NCBI RefSeq assembly: GCF_051622035.1
Contig: NC_135355.1
Location: 30,196,986-30,260,985, forward strand
Length of the DNA stretch: 64,000 bases
Source: Arctopsyche grandis
Taxonomy: Eukaryota; Arthropoda; Insecta; Trichoptera; Hydropsychidae
Direction: 5' to 3'
Shown piece after piece: positions 11,065 to 21,184 of the stretch. A program made the translations under genes and the position numbers. Each line of letters begins with the position of its first letter. Position 1 is the first letter of the stretch. The notes under the pieces are model-generated. The model was given only the letters and a program-made list of their open reading frames with translations. It made no database searches and was not told the origin of the DNA.

Positions 11065-11561
11065 ATACATATGTATATGCATTAATGTTTATGAATTAGA
11101 AATAATTAGCTATTAGGCTATATCTAACGTAAATAAATAAATATATGTACGTTTTCAATTGAATTCGATTAATAATATTAATTTTTAGAATAAAGGAAAT
11201 TCTCGAAAATAACTCGTATAGATATGGAAGATAACTGACTTATCATGTAACGATAGACATAAAACGTATGTACATATGTATTATACGTTTATTATGTATT
11301 ATACATATACGTTTTATCCCCGATAAAATGATAAATCGATAAATCCCCCATAAAATAAATCGATAAATCGATAAATCCCCAATTGATTGGAATTTTATTT
11401 CGTCATTATTTTTGAAACATGTTTTTTAAATAAAAAAAAATAGATAATCTTAAAAATTCTTCAAAAACATGTATATGTATGTACATACATACATACACAT
11501 ACATAGGTACATATATTCGCACACACACACACACAAAATGAAATTAAACTATGCTTAACTA
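11065..11561. other. Gene-less AT-rich stretch
   Basis: Holds a cluster of ATCGATAAAT(CCCC) repeats at 11325-11390 and a CA microsatellite at about 11519-11535. It lies beyond the likely 3' end of the inx2-like gene. Confidence 0.4.
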
Positions 11562-11576
11562 TTTATTTATTTTATT
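11562..11576 (-). terminator. Candidate poly(A) signals of the inx2-like gene
   Basis: Read on the minus strand, three overlapping AATAAA hexamers occur about 255-270 bases past the stop codon at 11830. This is a normal 3' UTR length. In such AT-rich DNA the hexamer is also expected by chance. Confidence 0.4.
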
Positions 11577-11829
11577 TCCGGAAACTTAAAATATTCTTTA
11601 CATTATTGCAAAACTTAATTTATTATAATAATAAAATATCGATTTTTACAAATTTGAATATCGTAAAATTTTTCACACATCTTACGAATATATGTAAGAG
11701 AATTTATGTATATTAAATGCACTCACGGAGTGGCACGGTCACGTTGTTGTTTTTTTTATTAGAATTCATCTCGAAGTAAAAAAATAATAATTAGCTGAAC
11801 TGAAACAGAACTGCTATTTGTAATAGTTT

Positions 11830-12933
11830 TTAATAGCACGTTTTCGAGTTTGGCTTTTTTTTGAAATCTTTATCATCAGCTAGGGCAGTTATGAATTCTT
11901 TAAATATTAATCCATCCATATTTTTCTTCAGTTGAACTAGAAGGAACCAATCGCCTATTTGTCCCTTGTCGATTACGGATTTCAATTCGTTTTTGTATTC
12001 AACTTGATGGCCGAAAGGTAATATAATGTGTCTAGTGCAATGGCAGAAGATAATAATGATTCTGTATATTAGAACTAGTCCTGAGAGGATGGAGAGGATC
12101 ACGAACCAGAACCACACAATAGCGTAGATCTTCTCATTGAGGATATTGACAGGAAGCACACAAAGTCCATCAAATTTTTGCACACCACCTGAAGGACCAT
12201 ATTTGTGGAAAGTACATTTTGTTACCTTCGGAAAAACCCTCGCCATCGGATCTTCATCGTTAGGATGGACATAAGAGTGTGTGAATTGGAATACTCTATG
12301 GCCATATGTTAAGAAGTCACCGTCTAAGAAGAAGTTCATGAAGAAAATCTGTCCCACAACATTGACAAAGTTCAGTATTTCGCAGGCAAAGAATTGCCAG
12401 AAATAAATGTTATGTGAATTAAGATTATGTGAAAAGTAGTTGATGAAGGCTCTCTTTCTTGCTTCTTTGACTTTTTGCTCTACAATAGGTTGTTTCATAT
12501 CAAAGCTGAGAGTCTTAATACGATTTCCCTCGAAGGTCTTCCAAAGATATCGAGGCACATAGAAAAGCACGGCTTGAAACATAAGTACGAAACATACCCA
12601 TTGATAATATTTATGATATTTGACCTCGTCTTCCTGGTGGACGTAGGGCGCTACTCCAGGATGAGCCACATCTTTTCCAACTGTTCCCGTCAGTTTGCTA
12701 GGGATTGTGAATGTAGAATAGATCCAGCAGTATGTATCCATGACAGATTGGGGAATAACTTCATCTACGATGCAGTCTATTGGATCTCCTATGTACTGCT
12801 TCGAAGTTGCAACCAAGGAAAAAGCCACCAGCATCATAAATGTGGCCTTGTAGTGGAGTTTGAATATGGTGTTGTCGATACATAGTTTGCTAACTTTAGC
12901 TAAATGTTTAATCGATCCGAATAAATCAAACAT
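11830..12933 (-). CDS. Innexin, inx2-like paralogue (367 aa, single exon)
   Basis: Innexins form insect gap junctions and hemichannels in the plasma membrane. The frame is complete, from MFDLFGSIKH to a lysine-rich tail, and close to the usual 360-370 residues. The innexin signature YYQWV is at residues 109-113. Each extracellular loop has its two cysteines (C54 and C69; C240 and C258). Four hydrophobic segments lie at roughly 31-45, 113-127, 181-201 and 270-291. It resembles inx2 throughout. The second-loop block from TKCTFHKYGPSGG to CVLP is identical to the inx2 copy at 27677, although the DNA differs at many third positions. Main differences from inx2: an extra residue in the first loop, a divergent cytoplasmic loop and a different C-terminus ending KTCY. 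Codon use is AT-rich, unlike inx2. No intron interrupts it, so it could be an old duplicate or retrocopy. The start is chosen because MFD is conserved with inx2. I cannot assign a specific orthologue. Confidence 0.93.
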   Translation of the reverse strand: MFDLFGSIKHLAKVSKLCIDNTIFKLHYKATFMMLVAFSLVATSKQYIGDPIDCIVDEVIPQSVMDTYCWIYSTFTIPSKLTGTVGKDVAHPGVAPYVHQEDEVKYHKYYQWVCFVLMFQAVLFYVPRYLWKTFEGNRIKTLSFDMKQPIVEQKVKEARKRAFINYFSHNLNSHNIYFWQFFACEILNFVNVVGQIFFMNFFLDGDFLTYGHRVFQFTHSYVHPNDEDPMARVFPKVTKCTFHKYGPSGGVQKFDGLCVLPVNILNEKIYAIVWFWFVILSILSGLVLIYRIIIIFCHCTRHIILPFGHQVEYKNELKSVIDKGQIGDWFLLVQLKKNMDGLIFKEFITALADDKDFKKKPNSKTCY

Positions 12934-12977
12934 CGTATTGACGCGTGTTATTCTATTAACTCTTAGTAAGTGACTAT

Positions 12978-13016
12978 ATCTCCCAATCTTAGTAAGTACA
13001 TATAAGATTGGGAGAT
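12978..13016. repeat. Short hairpin upstream of the inx2-like gene
   Basis: A perfect 14-bp inverted repeat (ATCTCCCAATCTTA / TAAGATTGGGAGAT) separated by 11 bases sits 45-83 bases before the start codon. It would form a stem in the 5' UTR if transcription starts upstream. It could equally be the remnant of a tiny MITE. Confidence 0.6.
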
Positions 13017-13030
13017 TTATGAGATATGAT

Positions 13031-13071
13031 TCACTGGGTGTTCGCGGAGTTTATATATATATATATATATA
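13031..13071 (-). promoter_or_regulatory. Possible core promoter of the inx2-like gene
   Basis: On the minus strand a TATATA tract ending TATAAA (13071 to 13050) is followed about 20-30 bases later by CCCAGTGA (initiator-like, A at 13035). The predicted leader of about 100 bases would contain the hairpin. TA dinucleotide runs are common here, so this rests only on spacing. Confidence 0.35.
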
Positions 13072-13076
13072 TCTTA

Positions 13077-13970
13077 CTAGCTGTATTACCCGGCTTCGCT
13101 CAATGTTTATAATATAAACCGCTTAAACATGACTAAGCTAATTTAATTAAAAAAAAAAAAAATTTAAAAATTTAAAAAAAAAATAAATAAAAAAGGAATA
13201 AAAAAAATCAAAAAAAAATCAAAAAAAAAATCAAAAAAAAAAATTAAAAAAATCAAAAAAAAAAATCAAATTTTTTTATATTGCCTTCTAGGGCTTCGCC
13301 CTCGGCGCCCCCCTGAGCCTTTGCCTTCTAGGGCTTCGCCCCTCCACGCCCCATGAGCAATTGCCGTTTAGGGCTTCGCCCCCATGATCAGTTGCCTTTT
13401 AGGGCTTCGCCCCTCCGCGCCCCCATGATGAAAAGCCGTCTAGGGCTTCGCCCCCCTAAGTTAATGCCTTTTAGGGCTTCGCCCCCCGCGCCCCCAAGAT
13501 TAATTGCCGTTAAGGGCTTCGCCCCCCTTAGTTAATGCCTTTTAGGGCTTCGCCCCTCCGCGCCCCCATTATTGAATGCCGTTTAGGGCTTCGCCCCCCT
13601 TAGCTAATGCCTTTTAGGGCTTCGCCCCTCCGCGCCCCCATTATTAAATGCCGTTTAGGGCTTCGCCCCCCTTAGTTTATGCCTTTTAGGGCTTCGCCCC
13701 TCCGCGCCCCCATTATTAAATGCCGTCTAAGGCTTCGCCCCCATGATCAGTTGCCTTTTAGGGCTTCGCCCCTCCGCGCCCCCATTATTGAATGCCGTTT
13801 AGGGCTTCGCCCCCCTTAGCTAATGCCTTTTAGGGCTTCGCCCCTCCGCGCCCCCATTATTAAATGCCGTTTAGGGCTTCGCCCCCCTTAGTTTATGCCT
13901 TTTAGGGCTTCGCCCCTCCGCGCCCCCATGATTAAATGCCGTCTAAGGCTTCGCCCCCATGATCAGTTGG
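13077..13970 (-). mobile_element. Helitron remnant with 70-bp GC-rich minisatellite
   Basis: Minus-strand 3' end: GAGCGAAGCCGGG hairpin, about nine bases, CTAG (13080-13077) and then T. An A-rich tract (13150-13275) is followed by a minisatellite from about 13276 to 13968. Its unit is about 70 bp and alternates two half-units, each carrying AGGGCTTCGCCCC. The 5' TC end is missing because the array runs straight into the CCGGAAGT repeat that follows. Confidence 0.6.
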
Positions 13971-14298
13971 TCAGTTTTGGTCAGAATTCGTAAACCGGAA
14001 GTAGTATTTTTTTTAAAAACAATATTTCATTATTTTATTTTGACCTTTTAAATTATTTTTATCCTCTTGATATTTAATGTGTATAATAATTATACTGATT
14101 TTAAATAATTAAAAAAATTTGAAAAAAATCCGCCAACCGGAAGTAGAAATTTTGTCTTGTGCAAGTATTTGCATATATTTGCGCTCAATTTGTATCGCTA
14201 TCATAGTTATTAGTTCAATATCGAATTTTGTTTTGTAACCTTCTTATATTCCTCAAATACATAGATAAAGTCGTGGGTTGGTCACACCCGAATTTTTT
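13971..14298 (+). repeat. Dispersed CCGGAAGT repeat, partial copy
   Basis: Nearly identical to the end of the larger copy at 44780-45110, including the closing block ATAGATAAAGTC then GGGTTGGTCACACCCG. It carries CCGGAAGT twice, about 150 bp apart. It is sandwiched between two GC-rich arrays. Confidence 0.7.
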
Positions 14299-15030
14299 TT
14301 TTTCGATCCATGGGCGCCGATTTGTTTTTTTCGATTCAATGGATTCACCCCCGCGGGGGCGCAAGGCGAGTAGCTTCATGGGGCCCCACCAGGGGCGCCA
14401 CAAGGGGCGCAGCCCCGTGGGGCCCCGAAGGGGGCGCAGGGGGGCCCAGCTTTATGGGGCACAGCCTTATCGGCCGCAGGCTTATGGGGCGCAACCTTAT
14501 GGGGTGCAGTCTTATGGGGCGCAGCCTTATGGGGCGCCGCCTTATGGGGCGCCGCCTTATGGAGCTTAGCCGCATGGGGCCCCAAAGGGGGCGCAGGGGG
14601 GCGCAGCGTCATGGGGCGTAGCCTTATGGGGCGCAGCGTCATGGGGCGTAGCCTTATGGGGCGCTGTCTTATGGGGCGCAGCCTTATGGGGCGCCGCCTT
14701 ATGGGGCGCAGCCTTATGGGGCGCTGTCTTATGGGGCGCAGCCTTAGGGACGCAGCCTTATGGAGCTTAGCTGTATGGGGCCCTGAAGGGGGCGCAAGGG
14801 GGCGCAGCCTCGTGGGGCGCAGGGGTGCAGCCTCATGGGGCGTAGCCTTATGGGGCGCCGCCTTATGGGGCGCCGCCTTATGGGGCGCCGCCTTATGGAG
14901 CTTAGCCGCATGGGGCCCCGAAGGGGGCGCAGCCTCATTGGGCCCCAAAGGGGGCGCAGCCTCATGGGGCGCAGCCCCATGGGGCCCCGAAGGGGGCACA
15001 GGGGGGCACAGGGGGAAAAGGAATTGAAAC
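14299..15030 (+). repeat. GC-rich 15-bp tandem array in a truncated Helitron-like element
   Basis: After a TTCGATCCATGGGCGCCGAT lead-in related to the Helitron copies, positions about 14440-14900 consist of a 15-bp unit of the form ATGGGGCGCAGCCTT with GCCGCC and TGTC variants, interleaved with longer GGGGCCCCGAAGGGGGCGC blocks. Because 15 is a multiple of 3 and the unit has few stop triplets, long open frames appear in several frames on both strands (for example MGRSL or IRLRP pentapeptides). These are almost certainly not genes. Confidence 0.7.
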
Positions 15031-15784
15031 TCGAATAAAAATAAAGTTAAAGATATTGAATCGACTGGTTTCGGAAAGAAATTGATGCACGAATTAGAAA
15101 TTACGAATTACAAAATGCGAAGTGATTACGAATTACGTTTTGTGCAACGCCGACGCCCCAACGCCTTTGCCCCCAGCGCCCCCGATGCCTCTGGCACCCC
15201 GGGGCCTTTGCCCCCGGCGCCTCCGACGTTCTGGGGCCTTCGCCCCCAGCGCTACCGACGTCTCCAGCGCCCTCAGCGCCCTCGGGGCGTCGTTTTCAAA
15301 AAAACGAAAAATATGAAAAAAATGAAAAATATGAAAAAAATGAAAATATGAAAAATATGAAAAAAATGAAAATAATTGGTTCCCCATACAGGTTGATGGT
15401 TGATCGTCCGTCACATACAAATATATAAATATATATATATATATATTTAACGACAGTAGGTTTTTATATATAGAATATATGTATATGGTTTGCCTATGAT
15501 GCAATGGACTCTTTTCTTGGGAAAGGCGTATGTATGTAGTACGAAAAATACAATTTATTCTGTAAGTATATTTATTTATATATCTACAAAATATTTCCAT
15601 TCTCGTTAAGCGCGTAAACTAAACTGCGAAGCTTCAATCGCGCCGTAAGCCGGAAACTCCGTGTGTGAGTTTGTGAGTGTGTTAGTGTTTGCGTTACGCG
15701 GCTGGAGGCCTGCCCCATTTTTGGCGGGGAACTTCGAAAATGCAACACTTCCAGTAGCGTAGTTACCATTGTGCATAAATGATA
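15031..15784. other. Gene-less stretch with GC-rich and A-rich simple repeats
   Basis: Positions about 15140-15290 hold further GC-rich units (CCTTTGCCCCC, GCGCC), and 15295-15372 a GAAAAATATGAAAAAAAT-type tandem repeat. The rest shows no supported feature. Confidence 0.45.
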
Positions 15785-15792
15785 CAAAGCAT

Positions 15793-18513
15793 CAGTGGCG
15801 TATATTGGGTGTGTGCTAGGTGTGCGGCGCACACCCGTGAAAACCAAGTAGTATTTTAATACAAAATAATGTGTTGTTGTATAAGCAGGCATTGATGTGT
15901 ATGGTGTATTTACCGCGTGCGCTAAATGTATGGTGTATGGTGTGGTGTGCAGTCTGCAGCGTGTTGTGTGATGTGTGTATGTAGTTTGTGCGCCGCGACG
16001 AGAGAATACCTATGCCGTGCAGCAAATTGGTGGGTTTGGTTGGAGTGTGCAGGCGGATATTCGCTTGTATAGGTTTGTTCGCGATATTAAGACGTACGGT
16101 GTGCTACGACTTCAGAGCACCGCGCACCGCATCGCACCGCACCGCACCGCACCACTCGGCAATTGACCGAATGCGATGCGGCACGTGGTCTCGTACTTTT
16201 TCGCACATTCGTATTTTTATGGTCATATTATTACCTCTAATAACTAATAATGGCTAACAGTGTTCAAGACATTTTAACTATTCCGTTTTCAAATAGAAGT
16301 TTTGAGATAAAATTAAAAATAATTAAAGATGGGAAACCGTGTCCGTCTCTTCCAAATTTATCCAGTTTGCATAAAGAAAAAACAAAAGTTTACACTAGAC
16401 ATTTTTGCGTTTCAAATTATAAAAAATTCGTATGGATTACAGGCTGTGAAATTCGATCCAAACTTTTCTGCTGGCCATGTTTATTGTTCTCCAAAGATAT
16501 TAATGTGTGGAACAAAGAAGGATTTGCTGATCTCAACCATTTGACAGCAGCACTGAAGAAACACAAAGGATCGCAGGCACACGTTCAATCATTTCTTTCC
16601 ATACAAATGTTTGGCAAACAACGAATCGACGTATTAATTGACAGTCAACGTAAAGCCGAAATAAGTCGACATAATGAACAAGTAAATAAAAATAGAGATG
16701 TTTTAAAACGAATTATTAACGCAATAATCTATCTAGGAAAACAAGAACTGTCCCTGCGAGGTCACGACGAGTCATGTAATTCCGTAAACAAAGGCAATTA
16801 CATTGAATATCTAAATGCTCTTCGAGAATATGATTCTGTTTTAGATACTCTAAATACTGCTACTACCTTTCGTGGTACTTCTCCAAGTATACAAAATGAC
16901 ATAATCGAAGCAATCTCTCATGTTATTAAAGTTCATATAAAAAATGAAGTAGAGTCAGCAAGTTTTGTTGCTATTATTCTCGATGAAACTTCAGATATAA
17001 TGACAAAATCACAGCTCTCAACAGTTTTACGTTTTGTATGTAAAGGCAATGTACATGAACGGTTTATTAGTTTTACAGACGTTAGTGCTGATAAAACATC
17101 TAATGGTCTATTCTAATGGTGAACATAGTTGAAGAATTTAAAATTCAAGACAAATTGGTTGGACAGACTTATGATGGAGCAAGTGTAATGAGTGGACACG
17201 TAAATGGTTTGCAATCCAAAGTCCTCAATGCTTATCCTTTTGCTCTTTTTACACACTGTTATGCTCATGTATTGAATTTAGTATTGCAGCAAGGTCTTTC
17301 TGATATTAAAGAAAGTAAATCATTTTTTCAAACTTTAAATGGATTGTCTACATACTTTTCAAAATCTTCCAAAAGAGTATTCGCTTTACAGGAATTTGTG
17401 ACAAAAAGACTTCCCTCTGTAGCACCCACAAGGTGGAATTTTACATCTCGTTTAAGTAGCACAGTACAACAATACAGAAGTCAATTTACATATTTTTTTT
17501 CGACATGTTATAGAAAATTGTGAATTATGGGACACAGATACTGTTATAAAAGCACGAGGGTTTTTAGGCTTTTTAGAGGATTTTCAAACAATTAAACTTC
17601 TTCAATTTTTTTCAAAACTGTTTGGAATAACTGATGTTTTGTATAACATTCTTCAATCTAAATCTTCGGACGTTTTATATTGTTGTAAAAAAATTAATGA
17701 TGTTTTGCAGCAACTGAAATACGAAAGGTATAATAATTTTGAAATGTTATGGAATAATTATTTAAATGAAAAAAATGATGATCATGATCGTGGCCACAAA
17801 GATTAAAAAATTATTCAGAAGTAGAAGATAAAACTTCATTTCGTCAATTATATTTCAAAATAGTTGATAGCATAATCGCACAAGTCGAATGTAGATATTC
17901 TTCACTTTCCAAATTAGAATATTTCCACCTTCTTTGTAATGATAAATATGACGAATATAAAGAAAATTTTCCAAATGTTTTAATTAATAAATTAAAAGAT
18001 TTTTATGGATCACTGTTTGATTATATTCGATTGAAAAACGAACTCATTGTGCTATATTCCAGCTCTGAATTTTCAGAGAAACCTGTTCATGAATTAATAC
18101 AATTCATGACAAAAAATAACCTCGAATCTGGTTTTAAAGAGGTGTTTAAGCTGGGAGAATTAATATTAACGATACCAAGCAGTACAGCTTCAGCAGAACG
18201 GTCTTTTTCGGCGCTGAAAAGAATAAAAACTTGCTATAGAGGTACGCAAGGTCAAGATAGATTATGTGGCCTTAGCTTAATTTCAATAGAAAAAAAGTTA
18301 TTGGTGGAATTAAAACAGAAAGACACATTCTATGCAGACGTGATTGAAAAGTTTATGTCTCAGAAACGTCGCATTGAACTTATGTATAAATAACTAATAA
18401 ATTAAACATTTTTGTAATGCAAAACGAGTATTTTTTTTTAATTGCTAATTTTATACCCTACGCCCTACGGCATACACAGCACACCCGGTATTAACACCCA
18501 CCGTCCGCCACTG
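15793..18513 (+). mobile_element. hAT transposon, full length with intact ends
   Basis: The 2721-bp element is bounded by inverted ends CAGTGGCG (left) and CGCCACTG (right); similarity continues imperfectly for about 35 bp (GGGTGTG and GGTGTGC blocks). A perfect 8-bp duplication CAAAGCAT lies on both sides (15785-15792 and 18514-18521), the hAT hallmark. The element encodes a broken transposase (next entry). The left 450 bp is a GT-rich non-coding leader. Intact ends and duplication suggest fairly recent insertion. Confidence 0.92.
16250..18393 (+). pseudogene. hAT transposase with TTF-type zinc finger, frameshifted
   Basis: A cut-and-paste DNA transposase, also similar to the ZMYM-type nuclear proteins derived from such enzymes. 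Three segments in different frames cover it: 16250-17116 (288 codons), 17116-17523 (135 codons) and 18031-18393 (120 codons). Between the last two, coding similarity continues with several stops. The first segment has the TTF-like finger (FCWPCLLFSK, then KKHKGSQAH) and the acidic motif ILDETSD. The second has YDGASVMSG, THCYAHVLNL and a PTRW motif. The third has the hAT dimerisation region (STASAERSFSALKRIK). The start is the ATG before ANSVQDIL. At least two frame breaks plus stops make it inactive, though it could still be mobilised by an active relative. Confidence 0.88.
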
Positions 18514-18521
18514 CAAAGCAT

Positions 18522-18937
18522 ACGGCCCATGCTGTATGAAACAAACAAACTATATGAAACAATTTCACCGTACACCACTGCTATAAACTAAGTAGGCGTG
18601 GCAAGTAGGCGTGTCAATAACAAATCAGGCGTGTAGCCCTCGAGTAGAAACATCGATTGTAGAAAAGAGATCTTACTTTAAAGTTTAGACGACGCCACTT
18701 TGGTGTTTGATCGTATATATGAGAATGTTAGTAAATTACGAAATTCATACGAAGAAATAAAATCAGAAGCGAACAAACTGGCTAGGAAGTGGGGAGAAAT
18801 TTTTGCATCAGGGCCCAAAATTCTAGCTACGCCACTGGCACGATTAAAGTAAAAATATGTTAGTAAAAAGATGTCACTACACTCGCAGATTCGCGGCGCG
18901 ATTTCGCGCCGTGTTCGCACGCGAGTGAAGAGCCCGC
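18522..18937. other. Gene-less stretch with an isolated hAT end
   Basis: Read on the minus strand from 18838, the sequence begins CAGTGGCGTAGCTAGAATTT, a hAT-type terminus. No partner end or duplication is seen nearby, so it is a truncated copy. Confidence 0.4.
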
Positions 18938-19560
18938 ATATATATATAATTTGGAAAGGGACTTTGTATGTATCCTTGGTTCGTTCGTTCGTAGATCCGT
19001 GACGTCATCGAACAAATGATGCGATTTATTTATTTTTTCGATTCATAGGCGCCGATTCGATTTTGGCACTGATTCAATTAGGAGTTGATTCGCCTTAGTT
19101 CAGGGGGCGCAGGGGGCGTAGCCCTAGACGGAAAATGCTCAGGGGGGCGCAGGTGGCGTAGCCCTAAACGGAAAATGCTCAGGGGGGCGCGGGTGGCGTA
19201 GCCCTAAACGGAAAATGCTCAGGGGGGCGAAGCCCTAAACGGCAATTGCTCATGGGGGCGCAGGTGGCGTAGCCCAAGACGGCCAAGGTCCAGGGGGGCG
19301 CAGGGGGCGTAGCCCTAGACGGCAAATGCTCAGGGGGGCGCAGGTGGCGTAGCCCTAGACGGAAAATGCTCAGGGGGGCGCAGGTGGCGTAGCCCAAGAC
19401 GGCAAAAGTTCAAGGGGGCACGGGGGGCGTAGCCCTAGACGGAAGATGCTCAGGGGGTCGCAGGTGGCGTAGCCCTAGACGGCAAAGGTTCAGGAGGGCA
19501 TTTTATCAATTTTTATTTATTTATTTTATTTAAAAAAAAATTGTTTTTTTAACATTGCCC
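18938..19560 (+). mobile_element. Helitron-like copy with GC-rich array, 3' truncated
   Basis: Starts with the family's ATATATAATTTGGAAAGGGACTTTGT-type head and continues through GATCCGTGACGTCATCGAA, as in copies B and 57130. A minisatellite of about 40-bp units (CGTAGCCCTAGACGG) fills 19090-19500. The hairpin-CTAG end is missing; a fold-back fragment follows instead. Confidence 0.6.
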
Positions 19561-19567
19561 CCGATTT

Positions 19568-19703
19568 GGGTGTGACCAGTTTTCTCGTGACCAATTTTTG
19601 ATTGTCACCAGTTTTAGTGTGACGGGTGACGACGTGTGACCGATCTACAGCGACTGGTTATCATGTTACCGGTTCACATATGACTAGTAGTCCGTTTACC
19701 TAA
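19568..19703 (+). repeat. Half of a fold-back element
   Basis: Matches the right arm of the palindrome at 29287-29550 (GTGTGACCAGTTTT, GTGTGACGGGTGA, GTGTGACCGATCTA), ending GACTAGTAGTCCGTTTACC, which corresponds to the left terminus of that element. Only one arm is present. Confidence 0.6.
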
Positions 19704-20370
19704 TTTAAATCGCTGCAGATCTGGCAGATTCGCCACACGAATCAAATGACAAATTTCGACAGGTTCGAAATCTTTTTGGTTTAGTAATGACTCATCGCGA
19801 ATCCCGTGCATGTTGAAAATGCGCATGAACTTATGGACTTACCTGGTATATGTACTCACAACAGAAGGTAAAAATTTGCCAAAAAATATTAGTCTAAAAA
19901 ATTTTTAATAAATGTGACGTATTAAAAATTTTTGTAAACTCTGTAACTGATTGATGATTAGATTAGTGTGTAGTAAATTTTTAAATAAGTATTCTATCGG
20001 AGGTGCTCCATTAGACAAGGCCTGTTTACAGTTGTTCAAGGTAATTTGATAATCTATTTTTCACCGTATTGGCACCGTCATTGAAAAACACTTTAATTAA
20101 GATCAATATCTAATATCATCAATAGATATGTGCTTATCTTAAATGTCTTCAGCATGATCATATACATATATAGCTATTCTAATTATTAATGGAAATCATT
20201 GAATAAAGACTATTGGAGATGATATATTTATGTATACCGATATATTTATGTATATTTGAACGCTAACTACAAGCTGGGGATGGATAATTCTCGGCGGTAA
20301 GTTTCCGGATGGTTAATATCTGGTCTTCTAGTAACTCGTTCAGTGTAGGGAAAATTTTCACTTACATAAC
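19704..20370. other. Gene-less AT-rich stretch
   Basis: No gene, RNA or repeat with boundaries could be supported. Confidence 0.35.
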
Positions 20371-20490
20371 ACTTACATACACTTACACTTACATACACTT
20401 ACACTTACATACACTTACACTTACATACACTTACACTTACATACACTTACACTTACATACACTTACACTTACATACACTTACACTTACAT
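20371..20490 (+). repeat. 16-bp tandem repeat (about 7.5 copies)
   Basis: The unit ACTTACATACACTTAC is repeated without change over 120 bp; degenerate copies flank it. The uniformity suggests recent expansion. Confidence 0.85.
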
Positions 20491-20984
20491 AAGAAGTTTC
20501 ACTTACATATAGAGGCTCACCCCTACTCGACGAAGAAAGTGAAACAATTAACAATCTAATCAAGCCTGGGTTTAAGATCTTATCCGTATCTTATCCCAAG
20601 CTCTTATCTGTATATAACTTATTATTATTTGAAGTTTGGACCATTGTGGCATTACAGGAACTCCTAATGCGCCACAGTGGTCAAAAATATTACCGTAAAA
20701 TAAACTAAATAATTAACTATACAGACATTAAATACATATTTATTCATACAATTCGTAAAAAATAAAAGTTCAACCAATAGAATCAGTCACACATAAATTT
20801 GACTTTGTTATTCTCTGATTAGTGGAAGGTTACTAAATCTTTTCAAAGCCATAAGAGAAAATGTGCACGCTCTGCTTGCTAACCACGAGTGCCATTAAAC
20901 CATCGGTGCACACCATTTTCCGAACATTGAATACGCGCTGGTTTTATCACTTTTAGATTAGTTCTTGAGTAAAATCGCTAGATT

Positions 20985-21052
20985 GAACTTTATTTCAAAT
21001 AAAGTTCTTTTATTTGAAATAAAGAACTAAAACGAACTTTATTTCAAATAAA
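20985..21052. repeat. Triple palindrome of CTTTATTTCAAATAAAG
   Basis: The 17-bp perfect palindrome CTTTATTTCAAATAAAG and variants of it occur three times in alternating orientation. About 340 bases upstream (20636-20685) lies another short inverted repeat (GACCATTGTGGC / GCCACAGTGGTC). Confidence 0.6.
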
Positions 21053-21184
21053 ATATAAAAAATATTGAATTTTAAAGGTAAAAATAGATTTTTTATAAAT
21101 GGCTCTAGGGTTCACACATGGCTCGATTTTTTTATACATACATATGTACAAATATCGAAAAAAACTGTCCTCACCAAATGCACC

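Noticed and set aside
10531-11082. 183-codon minus-strand frame containing EKIYVILWFWFVIFS as a short innexin gene
   Set aside because: The innexin-like part is one arm of a palindrome and the rest is TACATA microsatellite and MITE sequence; it is a captured fragment, not a gene.
12475-12885. 136-codon plus-strand frame inside the inx2-like gene
   Set aside because: Antisense shadow of a conserved innexin coding region; no independent similarity.
14310-14999. Long open frames of pentapeptide repeats on both strands (such as MGRSL and HKAAP repeats)
   Set aside because: They exist because a 15-bp GC-rich unit without stops is tandemly repeated; several frames on both strands are open at once, and there is no start context, splice signal or non-repeat domain.
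20371-20490. Telomere-like or CRISPR-like tandem array
   Set aside because: The 16-bp units are contiguous without spacers, do not resemble insect TTAGG telomere repeats, and CRISPR arrays are not expected in an insect genome.
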